In this document: piece after piece, positions 19,135 through 28,445 of the stretch
Position numbering within the stretch: position 1 is the stretch's first letter
How the letters are laid out: each line of letters starts with the position of its first letter
Assembly: GCA_947496215.1 (NCBI GenBank)
Contig: CANMCF010000004.1
Span: 124,001-188,000, forward strand
Length of the DNA: 64,000 bases
Source: an uncultured Bizionia sp.
Lineage (GTDB): Bacteria; Bacteroidota; Bacteroidia; Flavobacteriales; Flavobacteriaceae
Direction of reading: 5' to 3'
Notes under the pieces: model-generated
Database searches by the model: none
Told to the model about the DNA's origin: nothing
What the model saw: the letters and a program-made list of their open reading frames with translations, nothing else
Position numbers and translations under genes: made by a program

Positions 19135-20233
19135 AGCGCAAGAAACAGTTTTAGAGATAGATTTAAAAGCGCTTAAACATAATTTAGAGTTCATTAAATC
19201 CAAACTTGAAGAGAACACCAAATGTTTAGCTGTCGTCAAGGCATTTGCCTATGGTAGTGATACGGTGGAGGTTGCAAAATGTTTGGAAACGTTAAATGTC
19301 GATTATTTTGCTGTGGCTTATGTAAATGAGGGAGTTGCACTTCGAGATGCAGGAATTACACGACCTATTTTGGTTTTGCATCCGCAAGTCATCAATTTCG
19401 AGACTTTGATGGAAAGAAATCTAGAGCCTAGTTTATATTCCCATCGTGTTTTGGATACTTTTATCAATACAGTAAAAAAGCACAAGAAAGACAATTATCC
19501 AGTACACATAAAATTCAATACAGGATTGAACAGGTTGGGGTTTGTGAAAGAAGATGTAGATTCAATTGTATCCAAATTGAAAGTTACTGAGACCATCAAG
19601 GTGAAATCGATCTTCTCTCATTTGGCTGCCAGCGAAGATAAAACAGAAAAGGACTTTACAAATGGTCAAATTGTCTCCTTCAAATCGATTTCCAATCAAA
19701 TGGTCGATGGCTTGGGATACAAACCAATGTTGCACCAATGCAATACGTCTGGAATTATGAACTATCCAGAAGCTCATTTCGATATGGTAAGATGTGGAAT
19801 TGGTCTATATGGTTTTGGGAATAATCAGGAAGTTAACAGGAATTTAAAACCAGTAGCTACTTTAAAGACGGTAATCTCCCAAATACACACTTTGAACATA
19901 GGCGATAGCTTGGGGTATAATCGAGCATTTGTGGCAGATAGGGGCACAAGAACGGCAACATTGCCGATAGGTCATGCAGATGGGATTGGTAGGCAGTATG
20001 GAAATGAAAAGGGGTTTGTAACCATAAATGGTCAAAAGGCTAGCATCCTAGGTAATGTTTGTATGGATATGATTATGGTGGATGTTACAAATATTGCCTG
20101 TAAGGAAGGTGATGAGGTAGTGATTTTTGGCCAAAGAAATACAGCCGAGCATTTAGCTGAAAATGTAGATTCCATTTCTTATGAGTTGCTAACGGCGGTA
20201 TCTCGGCGTGTAAAACGAACATTTAATCGATAA
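19127..20233 (+). CDS. alr: Alanine racemase
   Basis: PLP enzyme making D-alanine for peptidoglycan. The PLP lysine lies in [12 protein letters not shown] near residue 38. The catalytic tyrosine lies in [12 protein letters not shown] near residue 265, and the PLP-phosphate region reads RCGIGLYGF near residue 225. Length of 368 residues is normal. ATG overlaps the end of tdk, indicating translational coupling. Confidence 0.94.
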   Translation: MLKAQETVLEIDLKALKHNLEFIKSKLEENTKCLAVVKAFAYGSDTVEVAKCLETLNVDYFAVAYVNEGVALRDAGITRPILVLHPQVINFETLMERNLEPSLYSHRVLDTFINTVKKHKKDNYPVHIKFNTGLNRLGFVKEDVDSIVSKLKVTETIKVKSIFSHLAASEDKTEKDFTNGQIVSFKSISNQMVDGLGYKPMLHQCNTSGIMNYPEAHFDMVRCGIGLYGFGNNQEVNRNLKPVATLKTVISQIHTLNIGDSLGYNRAFVADRGTRTATLPIGHADGIGRQYGNEKGFVTINGQKASILGNVCMDMIMVDVTNIACKEGDEVVIFGQRNTAEHLAENVDSISYELLTAVSRRVKRTFNR

Positions 20234-20327
20234 TTTGTTGCTTATTTTTCTTTCCAATCTAAAATTGTGTCCAAATTTTGAGTAAATTAGGAGTTATTAT
20301 TAACTAACTATAAAATAATTTAAGATT

Positions 20328-20735
20328 ATGTTTAAAGAATTTAAAGATTTCATTATGACGGGAAATGTCATAGATTTGGCTGTAGCTGTATTGTTGGCTG
20401 GAGCAATGGGACTTGTGGTAAATGGCTTTGTCGCCGACATCATGATGCCAATTGTAGGACATTTTGCTGGAGGGTTGGATTTTGCCGATATGAAAATGGT
20501 CTTGGATGAAGCAGTAATTGCTGCTGACGGAACTGTTACAAAAGGCGAAAATGCAATTATGTACGGTAAATGGGTTAACGCCATCATTAACTTAATAATA
20601 GTAGGATTTGTTCTATTTATGATCGTCAAGGCATATAACAAAACAAAAAAGCCAGCAGTAGTGGAAGAAGCTGCGCCAGCTGGACCATCGGAAATAGATT
20701 TGCTTACAGAAATTAGAGATGCTTTAAAGAAGTAG
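20328..20735 (+). CDS. mscL: Large-conductance mechanosensitive channel MscL
   Basis: Pentameric inner-membrane safety valve opened by membrane tension. N-terminal amphipathic helix and TM1 (FKEFKDFIMTGNVIDLAVAV), periplasmic loop with MKMVLDEAVIAADG, TM2 (AIINLIIVGFVLFMIVKAYN) and a C-terminal helix ending LLTEIRDALKK. Length 135 residues. A strong terminator follows at 20759. Confidence 0.95.
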   Translation: MFKEFKDFIMTGNVIDLAVAVLLAGAMGLVVNGFVADIMMPIVGHFAGGLDFADMKMVLDEAVIAADGTVTKGENAIMYGKWVNAIINLIIVGFVLFMIVKAYNKTKKPAVVEEAAPAGPSEIDLLTEIRDALKK

Positions 20736-20758
20736 TCTTTAAATTTAAAATAAAAAAC

Positions 20759-20797
20759 AAAAACCGGTTCCATAAATGAGGAATCGGTTTTTTTTTG
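20759..20797 (+). terminator. Rho-independent terminator after mscL
   Basis: GC-containing inverted repeat AACCGGTTCC / GGAATCGGTT followed by nine T residues. Confidence 0.9.
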
Positions 20798-20894
20798 GCA
20801 TAAACTTTATGAAAAAAACAATGTCTTTTTTAATTTAAATAGATATAAATACTATAATTTTGCCCTAGTTACAATAACAAAAGAATAATTTAAA

Positions 20895-21884
20895 ATGAAA
20901 GTAGCAGTAGTTGGCGTCACAGGTATGGTTGGAGAGGTGATGCGTACGGTTCTAGAAGAACGTAATTTTCCAATAACAGAATTTATTCCGGTAGCTTCAC
21001 AGCGATCGGTAGGAAAAAAGGTGGCGTTTAAAAACAAAGACTATACTGTGGTAAGTATGGAAGATGCAATAGCAATGCGTCCAGAGATAGCCTTGTTTTC
21101 GGCAGGAGGGAATACCTCGTTGGAATGGGCTCCGAAGTTTGCTGAGGTAGGTACCACGGTAATTGACAATTCTTCAGCTTGGAGAATGGATCAAGGCAAG
21201 AAGTTGGTTGTGCCGGAAATCAATGCAAAGGAACTATCCAAAGACGACAAGATCATTGCGAATCCAAATTGTTCAACCATACAAATGGTAATGGCATTGG
21301 CACCGTTGCATAAAAAATACAAGACGAAGCGCATTGTGGTTTCAACTTATCAATCTATTTCTGGGACAGGTGTTAAGGCTATGCAGCAGTTGGAGAATGA
21401 ATTGGCAGGAGTAAAAGGGGAAATGGCCTATCCTTATCCAATTCATAAGAATGCAATCCCTCATTGTGATGTCTTCGAAGAGAATGGCTACACCAAAGAG
21501 GAAATGAAACTGGTTCGTGAAACACAAAAGATACTAGATGACAAAACCATAGCAGTCACAGCGACTGCCGTTCGCATACCTACTTCTGGAGGTCATAGTG
21601 AAGCTGTAAACGTGGAGTTTGAAAATGATTTCGACTTGAATGAAGTACGTCAGTTGCTAAACCAAACAGAAGGAGTTACGGTACAAGACAACATCGATGT
21701 AAATACTTACCCAATGCCGATATATGCAAATGGAAAAGACGATGTATTCGTAGGGCGCATTCGTAGAGATGGATCACAGCCAAATACATTGAACATGTGG
21801 GTTGTAAGTGATAATTTGCGAAAAGGAGCAGCGACAAATACGGTGCAAATCGCAGAATACTTGGTGGAAAATAAATTAGTGTAG
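20895..21884 (+). CDS. asd: Aspartate-semialdehyde dehydrogenase
   Basis: Makes aspartate semialdehyde for lysine/diaminopimelate, threonine and methionine synthesis. NADP-binding GVTGMVGEVMRTVLEER at the N-terminus, the active-site cysteine in NPNCSTIQMVMAL near residue 130, and the catalytic histidine in TSGGHSEAVNVEF near residue 238. Length of 329 residues is normal. Flanked by terminators on both sides, so it is a single-gene unit. Confidence 0.96.
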   Translation: MKVAVVGVTGMVGEVMRTVLEERNFPITEFIPVASQRSVGKKVAFKNKDYTVVSMEDAIAMRPEIALFSAGGNTSLEWAPKFAEVGTTVIDNSSAWRMDQGKKLVVPEINAKELSKDDKIIANPNCSTIQMVMALAPLHKKYKTKRIVVSTYQSISGTGVKAMQQLENELAGVKGEMAYPYPIHKNAIPHCDVFEENGYTKEEMKLVRETQKILDDKTIAVTATAVRIPTSGGHSEAVNVEFENDFDLNEVRQLLNQTEGVTVQDNIDVNTYPMPIYANGKDDVFVGRIRRDGSQPNTLNMWVVSDNLRKGAATNTVQIAEYLVENKLV

Positions 21885-21908
21885 GGGAATAGACAAACAC
21901 CTCTCTTG

Positions 21909-21947
21909 AAAAAAGCTCTTATATCCACGATATAAGAGCTTTTTTTA
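21909..21947 (+). terminator. Rho-independent terminator after asd
   Basis: Long perfect inverted repeat AAGCTCTTATAT / ATATAAGAGCTT around a CCACG loop, with a T run. Confidence 0.92.
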
Positions 21948-21981
21948 TTTTACTTTTATGGTAACAAAAAACAATGATACA

Positions 21982-24153
21982 ATGAGAAAAATAGCACTTT
22001 GCTTATTAACACTTTCAATTATTATGTCTTGTAAAGAAGAGCAAAAACAAAAACAAAAAAAAGAAATAGCAGTTGCTTATCCGGAAACCAAGAAGGTGGA
22101 CACCATTACCAATTACTTTGGTACGGAAGTGAAGGATCCTTACCGATGGTTGGAAGATGATAGAAGCAAGGAAACCGAAGCTTGGGTAAGAGAGCAGAAT
22201 CAAGCTACTTTCGGCTATTTGGACAACATACCATATCGCAACGAATTGAAGGAACGTTTATCCAAGTTGTGGAACTATGAAAAAATAGGAGCGCCGTTCA
22301 AAGAAGGTGAATATACCTATTTCTATAAGAATGATGGCTTGCAAAATCAATATGTGATCTATAGATATAAAACAGGAGAGGATTCTAGCACGGCAACTGT
22401 GTTTCTGGATCCTAACACGTTCAATGAAGAAGGAACCATTTCCTTGGGAGGGGCTAGCTTTTCAAAAGACGGAAAGACTTTGGCGTATTCCATATCGGAA
22501 GGAGGAAGTGATTGGCGTAAGATTTTAATCATGAATACGGAAACCAAGGAGATTGTTGAAGATACATTGGTCGACATCAAGTTCAGTGGGATGTCTTGGT
22601 ACAAGAATGAAGGATTTTACTATTCCAGTTATGACAAACCAGAAGGGAGTGAGCTTTCTGCAAAGACAGATCAACATAAGGTGTACTATCACAAATTGGG
22701 GACGTTGCAAAAGGAAGACGAATTGATCTTTGGTGGTACACCAGAAGAGAAACACAGATACATCTACGGGCAGGTAACAGAAGACAATCATTATCTGTTG
22801 ATTTCTCCTCGTATCTCGACTTCTGGAAACAAGTTGTACATAAAGGATTTGACGGTTGACAATGCACCATTGATGGAAATAGTGGGGCATACGGATAGTG
22901 ACACATACGTCATTGAAAATAGTGGAAGCAAACTGTATTTGGTAACCAATTTGAATGCGCCGAATCAAAAGATTGTAACGGTAGACGCATCCAATCCAAC
23001 ACCGGAACATTGGGTAGATTTCATTCCTGAAACAGAAAACGTATTGAGTCCATCCACAGGAGGTGGATATTTCTTCGCGGAATATATGGTAGATGCAGTT
23101 TCAAAAGTACTTCAGTACGACTACGATGGAAAGTTGATTCGTGAAGTAGAGTTGCCAGGTGTGGGAAGTGCAGGAGGATTTGGTGCCAAGAAGGAAGACA
23201 AGGAATTGTACTATTCGTTTACAAACTATGTGACTCCAGGAAGCATCTACAAGTATGATATTGAAAAAGGAGCTTCTGATTTGTTTCGTAAGCCAAAAAT
23301 AGATTTCGATTCAGAAAACTATGAGAGTAAGCAAGTGTTTTACAATTCGAAAGATGGAGTGAAGGTGCCTATGATCATCACATATAAGAAGGGATTGAAG
23401 CTAAATGGTGAAAATCCAACGATTCTTTATGGCTATGGAGGCTTCAATGTCAGTTTGACGCCATCGTTTAGCATTGCGAATGCGGTTTGGATGGAGCAAG
23501 GAGGAATATATGCTGTCCCAAACCTTCGTGGAGGAGGAGAGTATGGGAAGAAATGGCATGATGCCGGGACACAGTTGAAGAAACAAAATGTTTTCGATGA
23601 TTTCATTGCAGCTGCAGAATACTTGATAGACAACAAATACACCTCTTCAGATTATTTGGCCATTCGAGGTGGTTCCAACGGAGGGTTGTTGGTTGGAGCG
23701 ACGATGACACAGCGTCCAGATTTGATGAAGGTGGCTTTGCCAGCAGTAGGTGTTTTGGATATGTTGCGTTATCATACTTTTACTGCCGGGGCAGGATGGG
23801 CTTACGATTATGGAACATCGGAACAAAGCAAGGAAATGTTCGAATACCTAAAAGCATATTCACCAGTACACAATGTGAAACCAGGAATACATTATCCAGC
23901 GACAATGGTGACTACAGGAGACCACGATGATAGGGTGGTGCCTGCACATAGTTTCAAGTTTGCTGCTGAATTGCAGGACAAGCAAACAGGAAAGAACCCA
24001 ACGCTTATTCGCATCGAAACCGATGCAGGGCATGGAGCAGGAACACCAGTTACCAAAACCATAGAGCAATATGCGGACATATATGGGTTTACCCTATACA
24101 ACATGGGATTCGATGTGTTACCAAGCAAGATGGAGGACGAATTCAAAGATTGA
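21982..24153 (+). CDS. Prolyl oligopeptidase (S9A), lipoprotein
   Basis: Serine peptidase that cuts after proline in short peptides. Signal peptide with lipobox [13 protein letters not shown] 21982 is chosen because it begins that signal, although an ATG eight codons earlier is in frame. A beta-propeller (residues ~80-440) precedes the alpha/beta-hydrolase domain with Ser in [12 protein letters not shown] near residue 565, Asp in [11 protein letters not shown] near 647 and His in DAGHGAGTP near 681. About 724 residues, normal for the family. Located in the periplasm or on the surface. Confidence 0.93.
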   Translation: MRKIALCLLTLSIIMSCKEEQKQKQKKEIAVAYPETKKVDTITNYFGTEVKDPYRWLEDDRSKETEAWVREQNQATFGYLDNIPYRNELKERLSKLWNYEKIGAPFKEGEYTYFYKNDGLQNQYVIYRYKTGEDSSTATVFLDPNTFNEEGTISLGGASFSKDGKTLAYSISEGGSDWRKILIMNTETKEIVEDTLVDIKFSGMSWYKNEGFYYSSYDKPEGSELSAKTDQHKVYYHKLGTLQKEDELIFGGTPEEKHRYIYGQVTEDNHYLLISPRISTSGNKLYIKDLTVDNAPLMEIVGHTDSDTYVIENSGSKLYLVTNLNAPNQKIVTVDASNPTPEHWVDFIPETENVLSPSTGGGYFFAEYMVDAVSKVLQYDYDGKLIREVELPGVGSAGGFGAKKEDKELYYSFTNYVTPGSIYKYDIEKGASDLFRKPKIDFDSENYESKQVFYNSKDGVKVPMIITYKKGLKLNGENPTILYGYGGFNVSLTPSFSIANAVWMEQGGIYAVPNLRGGGEYGKKWHDAGTQLKKQNVFDDFIAAAEYLIDNKYTSSDYLAIRGGSNGGLLVGATMTQRPDLMKVALPAVGVLDMLRYHTFTAGAGWAYDYGTSEQSKEMFEYLKAYSPVHNVKPGIHYPATMVTTGDHDDRVVPAHSFKFAAELQDKQTGKNPTLIRIETDAGHGAGTPVTKTIEQYADIYGFTLYNMGFDVLPSKMEDEFKD

Positions 24154-24177
24154 TTCCACATCTTTTCAAAATCATTA

Positions 24178-24208
24178 AGACCACTTGATTTCAAGTGGTT
24201 TTTTTTAT
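24178..24208 (+). terminator. Rho-independent terminator after the prolyl oligopeptidase
   Basis: ACCACTTGA / TCAAGTGGT inverted repeat with a run of eight T residues. Confidence 0.9.
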
Positions 24209-24234
24209 GTTATTTTTGCAATTCACATCATCAA

Positions 24235-25146
24235 ATGCTTCAAGTAAAAAACATAGTTTTCAGTTATGGCAAAACAAAGGTTTTAAATGACCTTTCCTTT
24301 CAAGTTGAAGCAGGAAAATGTCTTGCTGTCATTGGAGAGAGCGGTTCCGGGAAAAGTACATTGTTAAAAGTGCTTAGAGGTGAATACGATTTAAGTGGAG
24401 GTCGGGTTCTATGGAAAGATGAAGACATTCTAGGGCCTAAATTCAATCTTGTCATTGGTTACGACTTCATTAAATACGTTGCTCAGGAATTTGAATTGGA
24501 GCCCTATATCTCTGTTGAAGAAAACATAGGCCAGTTTTTGTCCAACTTCTACCCAGAAGAAAAACAAGAGCGTGTTACAGAACTATTGGGTGTGGTGGAA
24601 CTTTCTGAATTTGCCAAGACCAAGGTGAAATTACTGAGTGGTGGACAGAAGCAGCGTGTGGCTTTGGCTAGGGCCATTGCAAAACAACCAGAGATAATCC
24701 TGTTGGACGAACCTTTTAGTCACATAGACAACTTCAAGAAACAATCTCTAAGAAGAAACCTGTTCAGTTACATGAAAGACAAGAACATTGCTTGCATCGT
24801 AGCGACGCACGACAAGGAAGATGTACTTGGCTATGCGGATAAGATGATGGTTCTAGATGAAAATAAAATAGTAGCCTTAGACTCACCGAAACAGTTATAC
24901 GAAGAACCCAAGCTTCCCTTGGTGGCCTCCTTTTTTGGGGAATTCAACATCATTGACGATGAGATCGTCTATGCAAATCGGTTGAAGGTAGTCGACATTT
25001 CGGATCTAAAGGTCATTGTTAGGCGATCTTATTTTAAAGGAGATTGTTATTTGATTGAAGGAACCGTAGGAACCAATGCCATCTTTTTTGAAAATGCTTC
25101 AAAAATCAAAACAGGAGCTCAGGTTTTTCTAGGGCAAAAAAAATAA
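24235..25146 (+). CDS. ABC transporter ATP-binding protein
   Basis: A 303-residue ATPase subunit with Walker A GESGSGKSTLL near residue 36, Q-loop, signature LLSGGQKQRVALARA near residue 137, Walker B ILLDEPFSHID and the H-loop CIVATHDKED. The C-terminal ~80 residues look like a TOBE-type domain, as in importers of the CUT1/MOI group. No permease is adjacent, so the partner is elsewhere or it acts alone. Substrate unknown. Confidence 0.85.
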   Translation: MLQVKNIVFSYGKTKVLNDLSFQVEAGKCLAVIGESGSGKSTLLKVLRGEYDLSGGRVLWKDEDILGPKFNLVIGYDFIKYVAQEFELEPYISVEENIGQFLSNFYPEEKQERVTELLGVVELSEFAKTKVKLLSGGQKQRVALARAIAKQPEIILLDEPFSHIDNFKKQSLRRNLFSYMKDKNIACIVATHDKEDVLGYADKMMVLDENKIVALDSPKQLYEEPKLPLVASFFGEFNIIDDEIVYANRLKVVDISDLKVIVRRSYFKGDCYLIEGTVGTNAIFFENASKIKTGAQVFLGQKK

Positions 25147-25314
25147 TTACTTCAAATTTAGAGCATTGTTTGTGTTTAGCTCAGTGTTTTGAGGATATTC
25201 ATAAGGCTTCTTGTTTTTACCGAACTTTGAATTAACCTAAAGATGTAGTATCTTTTATGTTGCGTAACAGCAATGTTATGACATTTATGAACTACAATGT
25301 GAAAAGGGAAAATT

Positions 25315-26208
25315 ATGACTACTCGTACATTCAAGACGCAACAGAACAAAAGTCAATCGGCAGCAAATGCCGTAGTCCAAAATAAAAGCATCAATAGTAC
25401 TGCTTTCAATTTTGTAGACAATCGACCTGAAGCTGTTGCCCAAAGAAAGTTTAAAGACAGAATGAACACTGGTTTTCAAAAGGATGGAAACAAGGACATC
25501 CAGAGACAAGCTATTCATAAAGGAGGATGTAATTGTGCATCCTGTACAAGCTCCCAAAGAAAGGATGTTCCAGTACAGACCAAAGCGGTGATACAACGTT
25601 ATTGTGAAGTGCCAGGTTGCAGTGATCCAAAATGCAATGACCCCAAAAATCATGACATAAGCCACTTTCGCCGTTTGAGGAACGTGGATGTTTATAATGC
25701 AGATCGAGATAACAGCAATATAGGAAAAGGATCTGGTACCAGTCAAAAAACGAGGGATTATGTCCAAGATCCCAATTCTTTCTATCCAGAAGAAGTTTCT
25801 CTTTCATACACAAATGAAGATGGAAGTTATCAAGGAGGATCTAGTTATGTGCAACCACCTCGGACACCAGGTATGAAACCAGATGCTGGACATATTTTTG
25901 GAAATCAATATGGAGGATCTGGCAAAGACAAAGCCAATATCTTTGCACAAGAGCCTAGACATAATAGAGGAAATAGCTTCAATGGCAAAAGAACCTTCGA
26001 AAAATGGCGTAAAACAGAAAACGATATTCGTGGTGGAATAAAAAGAGGGTACAAAATGAAAAGCACCGCAAAACTATATCGTAAACAACGAAAGAAGTAT
26101 GACCCTAATACCGTTAGTGATGAAGCCTACCGTGAATTTATGAAAAAATGGTATAGAAAACCTGACGACGACGACAAGAACAATGGAGGTGGTGGAATCA
26201 TGACATAA
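25315..26208 (+). CDS. eCIS-type cargo: DNA/RNA non-specific endonuclease-like toxin
   Basis: A 297-residue protein whose N-terminus carries the segment FNFVDNRPEAVAQRKFKD (residues ~32-48) and later VIQRY, a short motif I know from cargo of extracellular contractile injection systems in Bacteroidota. A cysteine cluster follows (GGCNCASCTSS, then CEVPGCSDPKC). The C-terminal half resembles a DNA/RNA non-specific (beta-beta-alpha metal) nuclease: PDAGHIFGNQYGG near residue 190, with the histidine as probable general base, and NIFAQEPRHNRGN with metal-binding Asn. A very basic tail ends in GGGGIMT. Likely an injected nuclease. No immunity gene is obvious; the 99-residue gene downstream is a weak candidate. 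Confidence 0.65.
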   Translation: MTTRTFKTQQNKSQSAANAVVQNKSINSTAFNFVDNRPEAVAQRKFKDRMNTGFQKDGNKDIQRQAIHKGGCNCASCTSSQRKDVPVQTKAVIQRYCEVPGCSDPKCNDPKNHDISHFRRLRNVDVYNADRDNSNIGKGSGTSQKTRDYVQDPNSFYPEEVSLSYTNEDGSYQGGSSYVQPPRTPGMKPDAGHIFGNQYGGSGKDKANIFAQEPRHNRGNSFNGKRTFEKWRKTENDIRGGIKRGYKMKSTAKLYRKQRKKYDPNTVSDEAYREFMKKWYRKPDDDDKNNGGGGIMT

Positions 26209-26330
26209 CCACAGGAAGTGAAGCATAAAGATTAATTTATATATCTTTGCATTAGTTCATTGAGATTCTTTTGAGAGATTTTGAAGGATATGTAAGTCAA
26301 TATTGACTTATATAACGTTTAAAATTAAAT

Positions 26331-26630
26331 ATGATGAATTGGAAAATTCAAAGACTACAAAATGGAGAAACCATTATTTCAAAAGAACCGGGTAATTCGA
26401 TGTTGCCATTGCTTAGATCAAAACAACCTGTAAAGCTGAAGCCCATTGGATGGGAAGATTGTGAAACAGGAGACATTGTCTATTGCAAGGTTAGAGGCAA
26501 TTGTTTCACACACCTTGTAAAAGGTAAAAACAATAGACGTGGATTGTTAATTGGTAACAATCACGGTAGAATTAATGGATGGACAAAAAATGTTTATGGA
26601 AAGGTAATAGAGATATTGCCAATGTCATAG
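26331..26630 (+). CDS. Small S24/S26 peptidase-like protein
   Basis: A 99-residue protein with KEPGNSMLPLLRS near residue 20, the pattern around the nucleophilic serine of LexA/signal-peptidase folds. It continues GDIVYCKVRGNCFTHLVKG and ends with GKVIEILP, as in minimal signal-peptidase-like domains. The usual lysine position reads FTHLVKG, so the catalytic base could be histidine or lysine. No DNA-binding domain. It may process a regulator or peptide in the neighbouring island; that is inference. Confidence 0.5.
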   Translation: MMNWKIQRLQNGETIISKEPGNSMLPLLRSKQPVKLKPIGWEDCETGDIVYCKVRGNCFTHLVKGKNNRRGLLIGNNHGRINGWTKNVYGKVIEILPMS

Positions 26631-26720
26631 ACATTGTTAGAAATAAACAATCAAAACACATATAACTTCATTATTCGACTTCAGTTCAGGAGAAGTGTCT
26701 CGAAATCATATTCAATGAAT

Positions 26721-28442
26721 TTATAGTAATTCTTTCTCAGCATACTCCAATCCATTGGAGAGTTCAATGGATGAAAATTCCAGATGCAACACACGCCTTC
26801 TTTTTTGTACTTTGGATTTGGAAGAAGCATGTAACAACAGAGGTTTCAATACCTGGACGCCTCCAGAGTTTACCTCACAGGAAAATGGGATGGAATGCTC
26901 GGATATCAGTTTTATCTCATCGTCATTCAATCTCTTTTTATGAGAACCACCAATAACTTTCAAAGCGCCATTGTTTTCTGTGGTGTCATCCAAATGAATG
27001 CGAATGGAAAACGAGCTCTTGGATATGTCTTCAGGTGGGCGCACACCAATGATTCCATCTTTGGTGGTCCAAGACTTGTAACCGTCCGTGTCAATTCTGC
27101 TTATGACATTGATGGGAACATCCTGATGCCATGTCACGTACCAATTGTCTTTGGGTTGCTTGTCGAAATAGATGGCCTTGGTCAAAAAGGCGGTGTTGTC
27201 CATTGATCGAACCAGTTTTTTTAGATTCCTGTTGAAAAGAATGGGTTTAAGTTCAGGCATTTTCTTCAAGACGGCACGCATACCAAAGGTTTTTTCATCA
27301 TTCTGCTTTATATAGGCATCCAATTTGGATTTCAACTTCCTCACCTCACGTTTCGTGTACAAATAATTCAAGATGGTAAATCCTTTGAATTCTATCTGCT
27401 TTTTTACGCCTTTCAAACCCTTTTCCGTGATTTCCGTTTCATAGGTGTCTATGGCATGATACAAGCGCTCTTTTATATTGCGTCTTAAACGTTCTGGAGC
27501 AATGACCTTGATGTTTTCTCCAAGGCCAAGAATTTCTTTTTCCAATTCGAAATTATGTTGCACGTCCAAAGTGAAGGTAACCCCGTAATTGTCTCTATCG
27601 ATGACACGTTGGGAATAATGAAAAGGCTTGGTCTCCACATAAGGAGCGTGCTTGTGAACGACATATAGAATAACTTGCTCCGTCTTTAATTGCGGACTCA
27701 CGGAAACACCTATGACATCCTTGTAATAGTTTTCGGAATCGAATGTAGCATCGAAAACATAGGGTTTAGTACTTTTTTCAATGCTGATTATACGATCCAA
27801 GGCCAGGTTTAAAATGCCTTCAGCGTTTGTTTTCTTACCAATTATGAACCATCTGTTTCTGAATTCTTTCAGCAGATAAGGGTAAAAGGTAAATGTACTT
27901 TCGGATCTGGCTTTAAAAGAACGATATGTCAATTCTATGGCTTGTTTTTTTAGAATGTATTGGTATAACTCATCTAAGAAATCCAACCCTTTCAGGTTTT
28001 CGTTCTTTTCAAAATCTATGAGTGATTTTTCGTGGGTTTTCTGTGTGTATACATGGTCTTCCAACTTCTGTACCATACTACCCAATTCCTTGAAATGGGA
28101 AAACCCTTGAAACTGCTTTAAAAAGGAAACAGCTTCGGATAGTTTGGTTAAATCCTGATTGGAAATGGGGCTGTTCGTTATACTGTAATCTTCCTCTTCG
28201 TATTTGTAGAATTTCCTATTGTAAACAACAATGGGAGCATTGTAGCCTAGTTTGTCGCTACGCATCATCTGTATGTCCAATTGTACCGTACGTTTACTAA
28301 CGTCTATGTCCTTGCCTTCGTACTCATAAAGTGCATCGGAACAAGCTTCGATAAGGTTGTCCAATGTCCATTCACGATACTTGTTTTGCAAACATTTATC
28401 GATGGTTTTATAGCGGATCAATGCGTTTTTGTTTACTGCCAT
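26721..28442 (-). CDS. WYL-domain transcriptional regulator fused to phytanoyl-CoA-dioxygenase-like domain
   Basis: A 573-residue fusion. Residues ~1-75 are a winged helix (YREWTLDNLIEACSDALYEY ... SKRTVQLDIQMMRSDKLGY). Residues ~140-330 are a WYL ligand-sensing domain (IELTYRSFKARSESTFTFYP, NRWFIIGK). Residues ~345-573 are a PhyH-like Fe(II)/2-oxoglutarate oxygenase with WHQDVP near 436, which gives His and Asp ligands, and LLHAS near 538, the distal His. WYL proteins often bind nucleic acid or nucleotides and control RNA-repair or defence genes. It is co-transcribed with the CAP-domain gene upstream (3-base gap) from a promoter bearing the island palindrome, so it is probably autoregulated. 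Confidence 0.8.
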   Translation of the reverse strand: MAVNKNALIRYKTIDKCLQNKYREWTLDNLIEACSDALYEYEGKDIDVSKRTVQLDIQMMRSDKLGYNAPIVVYNRKFYKYEEEDYSITNSPISNQDLTKLSEAVSFLKQFQGFSHFKELGSMVQKLEDHVYTQKTHEKSLIDFEKNENLKGLDFLDELYQYILKKQAIELTYRSFKARSESTFTFYPYLLKEFRNRWFIIGKKTNAEGILNLALDRIISIEKSTKPYVFDATFDSENYYKDVIGVSVSPQLKTEQVILYVVHKHAPYVETKPFHYSQRVIDRDNYGVTFTLDVQHNFELEKEILGLGENIKVIAPERLRRNIKERLYHAIDTYETEITEKGLKGVKKQIEFKGFTILNYLYTKREVRKLKSKLDAYIKQNDEKTFGMRAVLKKMPELKPILFNRNLKKLVRSMDNTAFLTKAIYFDKQPKDNWYVTWHQDVPINVISRIDTDGYKSWTTKDGIIGVRPPEDISKSSFSIRIHLDDTTENNGALKVIGGSHKKRLNDDEIKLISEHSIPFSCEVNSGGVQVLKPLLLHASSKSKVQKRRRVLHLEFSSIELSNGLEYAEKELL

Positions 28443-28445
28443 TTC

